Origin: Amycolatopsis orientalis DSM 40040 = KCTC 9412
GTDB lineage: Bacteria > Actinomycetota > Actinomycetes > Mycobacteriales > Pseudonocardiaceae
Assembly: GCF_000478275.1 (NCBI RefSeq)
Contig: NZ_ASJB01000042.1
Location: 124,001-188,000, forward strand
DNA: 64,000 nt
Reading direction: 5' to 3'
Shown here: positions 37,038 through 45,604 of the stretch, piece after piece
How the letters are laid out: each line of letters opens with the position of its first letter
Position numbering within the stretch: position 1 is the stretch's first letter
Position numbers and translations under genes: made by a program
The notes under the pieces: model-generated
The model's database searches: none
What the model saw: the letters and a program-made list of their open reading frames with translations, nothing else
What the model was told of the DNA's origin: nothing

Positions 37038-37439
37038 TTGACCGACCATCGCGCGCCCGCCGCTTATCCGCCCCGCACAACCCGGAGATTCGTGTCCCCT
37101 CTCGACATCTCGGTCACCGCGTCCGACACCGACACGGTGGTCACCGTTTCCGGTGAAATCGATCTTGCCGTCTCCGACAGCCTGCGGCGGAGCCTGGAGG
37201 AGGAACTCCGGTTCACCCCGGCGGCGTTGATCGCGGACCTGTCCAAGGTCACCTTCTGTGATTCATCCGGTTTCACCGCTTTTGTCCAGATCAGGGCGAA
37301 GGCCGAAGAGGCGGGGGTCCCGTTCATCCTGGTCACCCAGGAGCGGGCCTTGCTGCGCCCGATGTCGCTCCTCGGACTCGACGCCGTCTTCAACGTGCAC
37401 CCGACCCTCGATTCGGCCAGGGACGCGCTCACGCACTGA
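37038..37439 (+). CDS. STAS-domain anti-sigma-factor antagonist
   Basis: 133 residues. TTG start at 37038 because AAGGAG lies 6 nt before it. STAS fold: VVTVSGEIDLAVSDSLRRSL, AALIADLSKVTFCDSSG with the Ser that partner kinases phosphorylate (CDSSG), and VFNVHPTLDSARDAL. Such proteins release stress sigma factors from anti-sigma kinases when unphosphorylated. No anti-sigma gene is adjacent, but many sigma-B/F-type promoters lie downstream in this window. Confidence 0.85.
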   Translation: MTDHRAPAAYPPRTTRRFVSPLDISVTASDTDTVVTVSGEIDLAVSDSLRRSLEEELRFTPAALIADLSKVTFCDSSGFTAFVQIRAKAEEAGVPFILVTQERALLRPMSLLGLDAVFNVHPTLDSARDALTH

Positions 37440-37525
37440 CTCCGGATCCCCGAGTGCCCGCTTTCCTGCCTGGTGAGCGGCCTCGGGGAGGCACGCGCCA
37501 CGCGCTCCGACGCCGTCCGGCTGTC

Positions 37526-38782
37526 ATGATGGCCGCTGTGACGGCTGACAAGGATCCCGGATTCCGTATCGGCGGACGGCCATTGGCGGAACGGCTGACC
37601 GAAGTCCTGCCGTCGCTCGCGAAGACGGTTCTCGCCGAGATCGTCTCCCGGATCCCGGAGTACGGCCATCTGCCAGCCGAGGAGCTCAGCGGCGACATCA
37701 CGCACGTGATCGAGCAGAACCTGCGGTCGTTCATCGACACCCTGCGCACCGGGGCGACGCCCACCCGGCGGGAACTCGACTTCCTCCGCGAATCCGCTGC
37801 CCGCCGCGCGGAAGAGGGCATCCCCATCGACATCGTCCTCACCGCGTACCACATCGGCATCCAAGCGGTCTGGGCGTCGCTGACTCCGGACGCGCGCCCG
37901 GACGAGGTCGCCGACGTCCTGGCCGTCAACGCGCTCACGTTGCGCTACCTCGAAGTCGTCACACCCGCGGTCGGCGCGGGATACCTCGACGAACGCCAGA
38001 CGATGTTCGACGACGAACGTTCGGCGCGGCATACGGTGTTTTCCGCCCTGCTCGACGGCGAACCGGCCGACGTCGCCGCGGGACAGGCGGGTCTGCGCCT
38101 GCCGCCCTGCTACATCGTCCTCGCGGCGTCGATCGGGGCGCATCCCGACGAGGAGGCCAGCGGCGTCGACCCGCTGGTCGCGGGACGCCGGAAACTCCGG
38201 CGGCTGCGGGTCGAACTGGAACGGCAGATCCGGGGCACGGTCCTGACCTCGCTCACCCCGGACGGCGGAATCGCCTTGCTGCCGTACGAAACCCCGGCCG
38301 AGGAACTGTCCACAAGCGACTGGTCGCGGCTGAGGCGAGTACTCGCCGACGTCGCCCGGACGGCGGGCGCGGAGGTCACCGCCGCGGCCGCGGCCGCCGG
38401 ACCTGCCGACGTGCCCGCCGCGGCGAAACTGGCGCAGGACGTGCTCGCGGTCGCGACGGGCGCGGGCAGGCCACCGGGGCTCTACCGGCTCGACGACGTC
38501 CTGCTCGAATACCAGCTGTCGCGTCCCGGCCCGGCCCTCGACCGGCTGGCCACCCGGCTGGAACCCTTGAACGGCAACGAGGAACTCCTGCAGACGCTGG
38601 AGACGTTCCTGCGCCATGGCGGACGACGGCAGACCGCGACCGCCGTCGGTGTCCATCCCAACACCGTCGACTACCGGCTGCGCCGGATCGCCGAGCTGAC
38701 CGGGCTGGACCCCACCCGGCTCGAGCACATCGCCCTGCTGAGCGCGGCGCTCGTGGCCCGGTCCGCCGCCGCCCGGGACTGA
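37526..38782 (+). CDS. PucR-family transcriptional regulator
   Basis: 418 residues from ATG 37526 (ATG at 37529 and GTG at 37538 are alternatives). N-terminal ~170 residues are helical (RsbT-like/GGDEF-less sensor region: IPIDIVLTAYHIGIQAVW). The C-terminal HTH is of PucR type: TLETFLRHGGRRQTATAVGV, HPNTVDYRLRRIAELTGLD. Position between two STAS genes suggests a link to the stress circuit. Ligand unknown. Confidence 0.82.
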   Translation: MMAAVTADKDPGFRIGGRPLAERLTEVLPSLAKTVLAEIVSRIPEYGHLPAEELSGDITHVIEQNLRSFIDTLRTGATPTRRELDFLRESAARRAEEGIPIDIVLTAYHIGIQAVWASLTPDARPDEVADVLAVNALTLRYLEVVTPAVGAGYLDERQTMFDDERSARHTVFSALLDGEPADVAAGQAGLRLPPCYIVLAASIGAHPDEEASGVDPLVAGRRKLRRLRVELERQIRGTVLTSLTPDGGIALLPYETPAEELSTSDWSRLRRVLADVARTAGAEVTAAAAAAGPADVPAAAKLAQDVLAVATGAGRPPGLYRLDDVLLEYQLSRPGPALDRLATRLEPLNGNEELLQTLETFLRHGGRRQTATAVGVHPNTVDYRLRRIAELTGLDPTRLEHIALLSAALVARSAAARD

Positions 38783-38783
38783 C

Positions 38784-39146
38784 TCACGATTTCTCCAGGG
38801 TCCGGAGGCTGACGTCGTCACAGAGATCCAGCAGGCGGCGCACCGAGCGGCACGCGCCGGGGCAGACGTACAAGCGGGTTCCCGTCTCGTCGGCGAGCAG
38901 GTGCGCCCGCTGGAGGACCCGGACGCCGGCCGCACCGAAGAACCCGACCGCGGACAGATCGACGATGAGTTTCGCGCCGTTGCCGTGCAGCCGTTCGCTG
39001 AGCAGCTCCCACAGCCGTGGCGCGGTGCCGAGATCGACTTCGCCGCCAACCTCGACCACGGCGGTGCCCCGGGTCGGCCTGCGTACACGCAGGCGTAGCC
39101 GCCCCGGCGCTCCTTCCACCGTGTGGGTCGTGGTCAGCGAGGTCAT
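38784..39146 (-). CDS. STAS-domain protein
   Basis: 120 residues. Fold elements: TAVVEVGGEVDLGTAPRLWEL, LIVDLSAVGFFGAAG and RSVRRLLDLCDDVSLRTL. At the usual phosphorylation site (D-S-S/T) the sequence is FFGAAG, so the serine is missing and the protein would be constitutively unphosphorylated, or non-regulatory. Converges with the PucR gene (1 nt gap). No Shine-Dalgarno; a GTTT/GGGTAT promoter ends 8 nt before the ATG, suggesting a leaderless message. Confidence 0.8.
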   Translation of the reverse strand: MTSLTTTHTVEGAPGRLRLRVRRPTRGTAVVEVGGEVDLGTAPRLWELLSERLHGNGAKLIVDLSAVGFFGAAGVRVLQRAHLLADETGTRLYVCPGACRSVRRLLDLCDDVSLRTLEKS

Positions 39147-39154
39147 ACCCCGAA

Positions 39155-39181
39155 ATACCCAGGCCCCGCGGGGGACGAAAC
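39155..39181 (-). promoter_or_regulatory. sigma-B/F-type promoter for STAS gene
   Basis: GTTT-17 nt-GGGTAT, the -10 box ending 8 nt before the ATG at 39146. Confidence 0.65.
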
Positions 39182-39208
39182 AGGCGCACGACCGTCGCGG
39201 GCACCGCT

Positions 39209-39234
39209 GCTTGGGAACCGCGCGAAACGGGTAC
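39209..39234 (+). promoter_or_regulatory. sigma-B/F-type promoter for universal stress gene
   Basis: GCTT-16 nt-GGGTAC, 26 nt before the ATG at 39261. Fits GNNT-N14/16-GGGTAC. Confidence 0.6.
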
Positions 39235-39260
39235 CCGGAACCCGTCGGGAGGTGATGGCG

Positions 39261-40187
39261 ATGTCCGCTGCGCAGACCGGGGCGGGCCCGGTGGTGGTCG
39301 GCTTCGACGGTTCGCCCGAGGCGCGCCGGGCCGTCCGATGGGCGCTCGCCGAGGCGAAGAACCGGCGATGTGGCCTGGTGCTGGGGTACTGCGCGAGGGA
39401 TCGCCTGCCACCGCCCGGTGCCGATCTGGTGGCCACGCCACTCGCGGAAGCCGTCCCGGAGGCCGCCGACGAGGCAGCCGCGGTGGAACCGGCGCGACGG
39501 CAGCTCGACGCGATGGCCGAAACGATCCAGCGCACCGATCCGGACGTCGACGTCCGGACGATCGTCCGTGGTGGGACGCCGGAGGCGGTGCTGACCTCGA
39601 TCGCCGACGAGACGGACGCCGCGATGATCGTCCTGGGCGAGTCCCACGCCGGCGTCTTCACCCGCGCGGTCCTGGGATCGACCGAAGCCGAGGTGACCAA
39701 GGCGGCCGGGCGGCCGGTCATCGTCGTCCGCGGGGACGAGCCTCTTCCGGGTGGGCCGGTGGTGCTCGGCACCGACGGTTCGGAGCAGAGTTCCCCCGCC
39801 GCGGGTTTCGCCTTCGACTTCGCGGCCCGTCACGGGCTGGCCGTGCACGCGGTCCACGTGGCGCGACTTCCGGTCTGGGGTCCGACGAGTGAGCCGCTGC
39901 TCGGCGGACCGATCCTCGATCCGGCGCCCGGGGTGCCGCAGGAGATCTCCGACGAGCTGATCGCCCGCCAGCTGACCCCCTGGCGGGAGCGCTACCCGCA
40001 GGTTTCCGTGGAGGTCGTGCACGACATCGGGCCTGCCGGCCAGGCACTGACCGGGCAATCCACCGACGCGGCCCTGCTGGTGCTCGGCCGGAGCGACCAC
40101 GGCGCGCTGCGGCGGCTGCTGCTCGGCTCGGTCAGCGACGACGCCCTCCACCACGCCCGCTGCCCAGTCGCCGTAGTGCGCGCCTAG
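39261..40187 (+). CDS. tandem universal stress protein
   Basis: 308 residues, two UspA domains. Domain 1: VVVGFDGSPEARRAVRWAL through VLGSTEAEVTKAAGRPVIVV. Domain 2: VVLGTDGSEQSSPAAGFAF through LLLGSVSDDALHHARCPVAVV. Each has the ATP-binding G-x2-G-x9-G(S/T) pattern (GESHAGVFTRAVLGST; GRSDHGALRRLLLGSV). Start at 39261 with GGGAGG 8 nt upstream; an ATG two codons earlier overlaps that site. Cytoplasmic stress or dormancy protein, under a stress-type promoter. Confidence 0.9.
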   Translation: MSAAQTGAGPVVVGFDGSPEARRAVRWALAEAKNRRCGLVLGYCARDRLPPPGADLVATPLAEAVPEAADEAAAVEPARRQLDAMAETIQRTDPDVDVRTIVRGGTPEAVLTSIADETDAAMIVLGESHAGVFTRAVLGSTEAEVTKAAGRPVIVVRGDEPLPGGPVVLGTDGSEQSSPAAGFAFDFAARHGLAVHAVHVARLPVWGPTSEPLLGGPILDPAPGVPQEISDELIARQLTPWRERYPQVSVEVVHDIGPAGQALTGQSTDAALLVLGRSDHGALRRLLLGSVSDDALHHARCPVAVVRA

Positions 40188-40200
40188 CCCCCCGCCCCCC

Positions 40201-40265
40201 GCATTTCGTCCTCTAAACGCGGCCACCCACGCCCCCCCAGAGCGCATTTCGTCCTCTGAATGCGG
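40201..40265. repeat. 22-nt direct repeats (two copies)
   Basis: GCATTTCGTCCTCT followed by AAACGCGG (40201-40222) or GAATGCGG (40244-40265); two mismatches. The second copy forms CGCATT...AATGCG. With the 75-nt element this fills the space between convergent genes. Confidence 0.7.
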
Positions 40266-40343
40266 GGGCTTTCGCCCCGGATGGTCACTCGCTGTGGCTG
40301 GCGGGGCGTGAGTGTTACCGCTAGTGAGGGGTGCGGCGGGGGG

Positions 40344-40418
40344 TGAAGGGAACTTTCCCCGCATGCGATGCGAGGAAAGCGTCCTTCGCCGCATGAGATG
40401 AGGGGAAGGGGCCCTTCA
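40344..40418. repeat. 75-nt repeat family, copy 2
   Basis: Same ends and length as 36784-36858, followed by a short duplicate of GGGGCCCTTCACCCGCT. Lies between the convergent usp and PAP2 genes. Confidence 0.85.
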
Positions 40419-40475
40419 CCCGCTTTCGGGGCCCTTCACCCGCTCCCGAGACCTGCGCGGCCACGGTCGTGGGGC

Positions 40476-40988
40476 TCAGGCGCGACGGCGCAGGAGGTAC
40501 GCCACCGTGCAGCCCAGCGCGACCCCGCCGAGGACGTCGGTGGGCCAGTGGACCCGCGTCCGCATCCGGCCGTAGCAGACCGCGACGGCCAGCGGGGCGA
40601 TCGCGGCACCGGCTTTCGGTGCCCGCAGGGCGACAGCGGTGGTGAAGGCCGAGGCCGTCACCGCGTGCTTCGAGGGAAACGACGACGAACTCGGCCGCTC
40701 GGGCAGCGATTCCCGCGCGGGCAGATGCCGGGCGGGAGGACAGGGTCGCCGCACCAGCGCGCTGAGCAGATGCCCGCACGCCATCCCCGCCCCCGCGGCC
40801 ACCAGCCCGCGCCCGGCGGCCCGACGGGAGTTCCCGCGCCGGGAAGCGAGCAGCGCCGCGACGACCAGCCACAGCAGACCACCCCGCGCCGCGGTCGTCA
40901 CCGCGATCAGCACCGGATGCGGCCGCGACGTCGGCAGCTCGTTGTCGTCCAGTTCACGCAGGGCGTCTTCACCTTCGAAGCCCGTCAA
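40476..40988 (-). CDS. PAP2-family membrane phosphatase
   Basis: 170 residues. TTG start with GGAGG 9 nt upstream. Phosphatase motifs in order: RRPCPPAR (motif 1, shortened), SSFPSKHAV (motif 2, PSKH in place of PSGH) and RMRTRVHWPTDVLGG (motif 3, R-x5-H-x3-D). Several membrane segments surround them. Likely acts on lipid phosphates such as phosphatidic acid or undecaprenyl diphosphate at the membrane; specificity not shown. Confidence 0.82.
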   Translation of the reverse strand: MTGFEGEDALRELDDNELPTSRPHPVLIAVTTAARGGLLWLVVAALLASRRGNSRRAAGRGLVAAGAGMACGHLLSALVRRPCPPARHLPARESLPERPSSSSFPSKHAVTASAFTTAVALRAPKAGAAIAPLAVAVCYGRMRTRVHWPTDVLGGVALGCTVAYLLRRRA

Positions 40989-41013
40989 GGGCCACCACCT
41001 CCTGACCGGTCGG

Positions 41014-41039
41014 TTACCCCGAACGGGCGAAGATCACGC
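41014..41039 (-). promoter_or_regulatory. sigma-B/F-type promoter for PAP2 gene
   Basis: GCGT-16 nt-GGGTAA, 25 nt before the start codon at 40988. Confidence 0.5.
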
Positions 41040-41066
41040 ACAGCGCCCGGAGTACCCCAATGGGTT

Positions 41067-41091
41067 GTTTCGGCCACCCGCGCCGGGGTTA
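41067..41091 (+). promoter_or_regulatory. possible sigma-B/F-type promoter for decarboxylase gene
   Basis: GTTT-15 nt-GGGTTA. The -10 box deviates from GGGTA, but it ends 10 nt before the ATG as in the clear cases. Confidence 0.45.
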
Positions 41092-41101
41092 CCCCGCACG
41101 C

Positions 41102-42559
41102 ATGGATCAGCGCAGGGCACCCGTGCTCGACGCGGTGCGCGACTACCGCGACCGGGGCTTCGTGCCGTTCAACGCCCCCGGGCACAAGCAGGGCCGGGGC
41201 GTCGACCCGAGCGTGCTCGAAGTCCTCGGTGGAGATGTGTTCGCTTCGGACATCATCGCGCTCAACGGGCTCGACGACCGGCTGATGCGCGCCGGTGTCC
41301 TCTCCGAGGCGCAGGAACTGATGGCCGACGCGGTCGGCGCGGAGCACACCTTCTTCTCGACCTGCGGCAGCTCACTCTCGGTCAAGAGCGCGATGCTGTC
41401 GGTCGCCGGTCCGCACGAAAAGCTGCTCGTCCCCCGGCACGTGCACAAATCCGTGATCTCGGGACTGATCATCAGTGGCGTCTGCCCGGTGTGGGTTCGC
41501 CCGCGCTGGGACAGCGAACAGCATCTGACCCATCCGCCCGGCCCGCGGGAGTACGCCGCCGCGTTCGAACGCGACCCGGAGGTCAAGGGCGCGCTCATGG
41601 TGACACCGACCGACTATGGCACCTGCGGCGACATCCGCGCGGTCGCCGGAACCTGCCATGAACGCGGCATCCCGCTGGTCGTCGACGAAGCCTGGGGTGC
41701 CCACCTCCCCTTCCACGACGACCTGCCGCCGTGGGCGATGAACGCCGGGGCCGACGTCTGCGTGACCAGCGTGCACAAGATGGGGGCCGCGGTCGAGCAG
41801 AGTTCGGTGTTCCACCTCCAGGGGGATCGCGTCGATCCCACCGTGCTCAAGGCGCGGGAAGACCTGCTGGGCACGACCAGCCCCAGTTCGCTCGTGTACG
41901 CCACGCTCGACGGCTGGCGACGGCAGATGGCCTTGCACGGCAAGGAACTGCTCACCGCCGCGCTGGAGCTGGTGTCCTCGGTACGACGGAGTGCCGGCGA
42001 GATCGACGGGCTCCGGGTCCTGCACGACGAATTCCTCGGGCCGCGGCTGGCCGATTCCGTCGACCCGCTGAAGGTGGTGGTGGATCTTCACGAACTCGGG
42101 ATCAGCGGCTACCAGGCCGCGGACTGGCTGCGTGACCATCGCGACGTCACCGTCGGGCTTTCCGATCACCGCCGGATCGTCGCCCAGTTCAACCATTCCG
42201 ACGACGAGAAGACGGCGGCCACCCTCCTCGACGCCCTCGAAGCCTTGACCAAGGCCGATCTGCCGACGCCGCCCGAAGTCCGCATCCCAGACCCCGAAGA
42301 CTTCGAACTGGAGACGGCGATGCTGCCGCGGGACGCCTTCTTCGGCCCGGCGGAACAAGTGTCGGCCGACCAGGCCCCCGGCCGGATCTGCGCCGAGATG
42401 ATCACGCCCTACCCGCCGGGAGCGCCCGCCGTCCTGCCCGGCGAGGTGCTGACCGAACCGATCCTCGACTACCTGCGCAGCGGGCTCGCCGCGGGAATGG
42501 AACTGCCCGATCCGGCCGACGCGGAACTGAAGTCGATCCGGGTGGTCGCCCGCGGGTGA
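41102..42559 (+). CDS. Orn/Lys/Arg decarboxylase (PLP, fold type I)
   Basis: 485 residues. N-terminal FVPFNAPGHKQGRG is the signature of the SpeA/Cad/Ldc-type PLP enzymes. TFFSTCGSSLSVKSAM, VVDEAWGAHLPFHDD (PLP Asp) and VTSVHKMG (Schiff-base Lys) follow. The length fits the short, wingless decarboxylase group. It converts a basic amino acid to its amine; arginine, lysine or ornithine cannot be told apart here. Single gene with a probable leaderless transcript. Confidence 0.87.
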   Translation: MDQRRAPVLDAVRDYRDRGFVPFNAPGHKQGRGVDPSVLEVLGGDVFASDIIALNGLDDRLMRAGVLSEAQELMADAVGAEHTFFSTCGSSLSVKSAMLSVAGPHEKLLVPRHVHKSVISGLIISGVCPVWVRPRWDSEQHLTHPPGPREYAAAFERDPEVKGALMVTPTDYGTCGDIRAVAGTCHERGIPLVVDEAWGAHLPFHDDLPPWAMNAGADVCVTSVHKMGAAVEQSSVFHLQGDRVDPTVLKAREDLLGTTSPSSLVYATLDGWRRQMALHGKELLTAALELVSSVRRSAGEIDGLRVLHDEFLGPRLADSVDPLKVVVDLHELGISGYQAADWLRDHRDVTVGLSDHRRIVAQFNHSDDEKTAATLLDALEALTKADLPTPPEVRIPDPEDFELETAMLPRDAFFGPAEQVSADQAPGRICAEMITPYPPGAPAVLPGEVLTEPILDYLRSGLAAGMELPDPADAELKSIRVVARG

Positions 42560-42568
42560 CGCGCGTGT

Positions 42569-42928
42569 TCACCGGGCGGTGAGCTCGCCGAGCATCTTCT
42601 GCGAGGTACGCAGTTCGTCGGCCATCAGGAGACCGCCCGCGCGGGCCTGGACCAGCGCACGGCCGACATCGGCCACCTTGTCCCACGCCTCGCCCGCCGC
42701 GTCGGCCGAACCGAGTTCGCCGGACAGCAGCTGTTCCTCCAGCTGCTCCTGCAGGCCCGGCAGCACATGCGCCAGGTCGTCGGTCAGCTGCCGCAGCGCG
42801 CCGAGGGTGCGGAAAAGGTCGGCGGGTGAGTCGGCCCCGCCCTCCCGTACGCGCCGGTACAGCCGGCGCACGACGGTTCCGGCCTGCGCGGCCAGCAGAT
42901 ACGGCGGCTCCGCCGACATGGGTTCCAT
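42569..42928 (-). CDS. small helical protein of unknown function
   Basis: 119 residues, all helical and acidic (LLAAQAGTVVRRLYRRVREG, LRQLTDDLAHVLPGLQEQLEEQL, AWDKVADVGRALVQA). No family recognised. Start at 42928 supported by a GTTT-16 nt-GGGTAC promoter ending 8 nt upstream; no Shine-Dalgarno. Shares a compact back-to-back promoter pair with the GCS2 gene. Its stop lies 9 nt from the decarboxylase stop. Confidence 0.6.
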   Translation of the reverse strand: MEPMSAEPPYLLAAQAGTVVRRLYRRVREGGADSPADLFRTLGALRQLTDDLAHVLPGLQEQLEEQLLSGELGSADAAGEAWDKVADVGRALVQARAGGLLMADELRTSQKMLGELTAR

Positions 42929-42936
42929 GCCGTCAA

Positions 42937-42962
42937 GTACCCGGTTCCGCGTCCCGGAAAAC
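42937..42962 (-). promoter_or_regulatory. sigma-B/F-type promoter, leftward
   Basis: GTTT-16 nt-GGGTAC, ending 8 nt before the ATG at 42928. Two bases separate it from the rightward promoter. Confidence 0.75.
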
Positions 42963-42964
42963 AC

Positions 42965-42990
42965 GTTTGCCCAGGGCATACCCCGGGTAT
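42965..42990 (+). promoter_or_regulatory. sigma-B/F-type promoter, rightward
   Basis: GTTT-16 nt-GGGTAT, ending 9 nt before the GTG at 43000. Confidence 0.78.
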
Positions 42991-42999
42991 CTGCGGCGG

Positions 43000-44082
43000 G
43001 TGAAGGACGACGTACTGACGTTCGGTATCGAGGAAGAGTTCTTCGTGGTGGGCCGGGACGGCCACCTGTCCCAGACGGGCGACGTCGTGGTCGACGCGGC
43101 GGACGAGGACGAAGGCGAGCTTCAGCACGAACTCACTCGCTCGCAGGCCGAATCGGCCACCGACATCTGCACCACGCACGACGAGGCCGTGCGGCAGCTG
43201 CGGAACCTGCGCGCGGATCTGGCGAAGGCCGCCGCCCGGCGCGGCTGCCGCCTGCTGCCGTGCGGCAGCAGCCCGCTGGCGGAAAGCGAACTCCCGGCCA
43301 TCACGCCGAATCCGCGCTACGAACGGATGGCCGAGCATTTCGGGGCCACCGCGCGGACCTCACACACCTGTGGCTGCCACGTCCATATCGCCATCCCCGA
43401 CCGCGAAACCGGCATCCGGGTGATCGCCCGCGTCCGCCCGTGGTTGCCCGCCCTCCTGACGGTCACCGCGAATTCCGCCATCTGCGACGGCTACGACACC
43501 AGCTACAGCAGCTGGCGGTACCAGCAGTGGAGCCGGTGGCCTTCGGCCGGGCCGCCGCCGGCGTTCACGTCGCTGGACCACTACGAAAGCATCGTGGACG
43601 GCTGGCTGCGCGCGGGCGCGATCCTCGATCGCCAGATGATCTATTGGGACGTAAGGCTTTCCGAGAAACAGCCGACGCTGGAGTTCCGGTTCGCCGACGT
43701 CGCCGCCACTCCCGAGGAAGCCGGCCTGTTCGGAGCGCTGATCCGCGGCGTGGTCGCCACGATCCTCGGCTCGGACGAACGGCCGGCCGACCTGCCCAAC
43801 GAAGTCCTGCGAGCGCACCTTTGGCGCGCTTCACGGGAGGGACTTTCCGGCCGCTGCCCCCATCCCCGGACCGGCGACCTCGCTCCCGCCACGGAGGTGC
43901 TCGACGACGTCGTCGCCTTCGCGGCCGGTGCGCTCAAGGAGAACGGCGACTTCGACTTCGTCCGCGACGGCTGTGCCCGGCTCGTCGAAGGGGGCTCCGG
44001 AGCCGACCGGCAACGGGCCCGGTTCGCCGAACGGAACCGGGCCGAGGACGTCGTCGATCTGCTGGCCGTCCGGACGGGCTGA
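43000..44082 (+). CDS. GCS2/YbdK-type carboxylate-amine ligase
   Basis: 360 residues. LTFGIEEEFFVV, LQHELTRSQAESAT, TCGCHVHIAIPDRE and LEFRFADVAAT are the glutamate-cysteine ligase family 2 landmarks (Glu metal ligands and the H-x-H motif). YbdK-type enzymes have weak glutamate-cysteine ligase activity and act on unknown amines in vivo. Related to the gene at 50515 but only moderately alike. GTG start supported by the promoter position. Confidence 0.87.
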   Translation: MKDDVLTFGIEEEFFVVGRDGHLSQTGDVVVDAADEDEGELQHELTRSQAESATDICTTHDEAVRQLRNLRADLAKAAARRGCRLLPCGSSPLAESELPAITPNPRYERMAEHFGATARTSHTCGCHVHIAIPDRETGIRVIARVRPWLPALLTVTANSAICDGYDTSYSSWRYQQWSRWPSAGPPPAFTSLDHYESIVDGWLRAGAILDRQMIYWDVRLSEKQPTLEFRFADVAATPEEAGLFGALIRGVVATILGSDERPADLPNEVLRAHLWRASREGLSGRCPHPRTGDLAPATEVLDDVVAFAAGALKENGDFDFVRDGCARLVEGGSGADRQRARFAERNRAEDVVDLLAVRTG

Positions 44083-44092
44083 CCGGCGGCGT

Positions 44093-44539
44093 TCAGATCC
44101 GGTCGAGTTCCGGCGGACGGCGCAGCGGACCCCATTCGGAGTCGTCCTTCGCGTGAGCGCGCAGCAGGTCCCGTGCTTCGGTCAGCACCGCCGTGGAGAT
44201 CCGGGCGACGGGCTCCGGATCGGTGAGCAACGGTTCGTTGTCCGGTCCGGAGCCGACGATCCGGCCGGCCAGTACCCACGGTTTCGTCTCACGACGCCGT
44301 TCGTGCCGCAGGTGGCAGTAGTCGTACAGCCTCCTGGCCAGCCACAGTTCCAGCGGCCGATCGCGCCACCACGGTTCGGGATCGAGGGGATTCACCGACA
44401 GCCCGGGCAGTTCCGCGCCGGTGAGCTCGTCCCGGCTGGTGCCCGGCCGGTGTTCCGGCGACGGCGCCCAGCGCACGTAAAGGTCTTCCCGCCGTCGTAC
44501 CAGGTCGGCGAGTTCCCCCAAGGAGGTCACTTCCCGCAT
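44093..44539 (-). CDS. conserved small protein, possibly DUF6098-like
   Basis: 148 residues from ATG 44539. Starts REVTSLGELADLVRRREDLYVRWAPSPE, then LTGAELPGLSVNPLDPEPWW and VLAGRIVGSGPDNEPLL. The opening resembles actinobacterial proteins I associate with DUF6098, but this is from memory of the pattern. No catalytic motif. Converges with the GCS2 gene by 10 nt. A GTGT/GGGTAT promoter lies 126 nt upstream. Confidence 0.55.
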   Translation of the reverse strand: MREVTSLGELADLVRRREDLYVRWAPSPEHRPGTSRDELTGAELPGLSVNPLDPEPWWRDRPLELWLARRLYDYCHLRHERRRETKPWVLAGRIVGSGPDNEPLLTDPEPVARISTAVLTEARDLLRAHAKDDSEWGPLRRPPELDRI

Positions 44540-44665
44540 CGAACACTCCGCAAGTGGTAACGGTGACCGGCGCGCCGGCGTCCCTGCTCCGCCGGGGCTG
44601 CCCACGCCGGTCCACCTCGCGGCCGGTGGACGCACAACCTCGCTACGCCGGCCGCTCTCCTCCGG

Positions 44666-44690
44666 ATACCCGTTCAGTCCGCCACTACAC
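44666..44690 (-). promoter_or_regulatory. possible sigma-B/F-type promoter
   Basis: GTGT-15 nt-GGGTAT, 126 nt before the start at 44539. Confidence 0.5.
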
Positions 44691-44695
44691 CGGAT

Positions 44696-45604
44696 TCAGC
44701 GGCGATCGACGAGATGGGCGATCTCTTCGACGGCGAGTGCCGCCTCCGGGATCGCGGCGATCATCCAGGCGTGGATCATGCCTTCGAATTCGTGGTAGCC
44801 GAGCCGCACACCCTGTTCGGTGCAGAGCGTCCGCAGCCGCCGCGCGTCGGTGAGCAGGACGTCGCGGGTCCCGATGTGGACGGTCAAGTTCCCGAGCCCG
44901 GTGAGATCGCCGGAAACCGGGCTGAGGCGGGGATCCGTCCGCGGCAACGGCCCGCTGTAGAGCCGCGCGGCCTCGTTCAGCCCGGTGAGCGCGAGGTACG
45001 GATCGCGCCGGTCCAGCGCGGGCTGCGCCGGATGGCTCATCGTGAGATCCAGCCACGGCGAAAGGAGCACGGTCTCCTTCGGCACGGGACGGCCGCTGTC
45101 GCGCAGCGATTTGACGAGTTCGAGCGCGATACCGGCGCCCGCGGAGTCGCCCATCACGACCTGCTCCTCCGGCTGGAGCCCGGCGGCGAACTTGTCGTAG
45201 GCCCGCCTCACGAACTCGACGGTCTCCGGACACTGGTGGGCGGGCGCCAGCGGGTAGATCGGCACGGTCACCGTGCAGCCGGTCCGGGAGATCAGCCGCC
45301 CGAAGAACTTCCAGTGATCGTGCTGGATCTGGTGCACGTACGCGCCGCCGTGGAAGTACAGCACCTGCTTGCCGATCCCGGCGTCGTGCGGCCGGATCGT
45401 GTAGCACGGCCGTCCGTCCACATCGGACTCACGGACGTCGAACCGGCGGCGGATCGACCGGCTGGGCTCGGTGTGCCCCTCGCGCTGGCTGCGTTCGATG
45501 CTCTTCCGGAAGCGGTCGATGTCGGCGTAAGTGCGCTTCCGGTTGGTCAGCCGCAACCAGGCGTACAGCGCCCTCGCGCGCAGGCTCGTCTTAGACGTGG
45601 TCAC
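44696..45604 (-). CDS. alpha/beta hydrolase, hormone-sensitive-lipase family
   Basis: 302 residues from GTG 45604 (overlaps the preceding stop by 14 nt; a longer frame starts at 45649). Oxyanion motif YFHGGAYVH, nucleophile elbow GDSAGAG, acid in TRDVLLTDA, and His in HEFEGMIHAWM. Esterase of the HSL group; substrate unknown. Third gene of the ATP-grasp operon. Confidence 0.85.
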   Translation of the reverse strand: MTTSKTSLRARALYAWLRLTNRKRTYADIDRFRKSIERSQREGHTEPSRSIRRRFDVRESDVDGRPCYTIRPHDAGIGKQVLYFHGGAYVHQIQHDHWKFFGRLISRTGCTVTVPIYPLAPAHQCPETVEFVRRAYDKFAAGLQPEEQVVMGDSAGAGIALELVKSLRDSGRPVPKETVLLSPWLDLTMSHPAQPALDRRDPYLALTGLNEAARLYSGPLPRTDPRLSPVSGDLTGLGNLTVHIGTRDVLLTDARRLRTLCTEQGVRLGYHEFEGMIHAWMIAAIPEAALAVEEIAHLVDRR

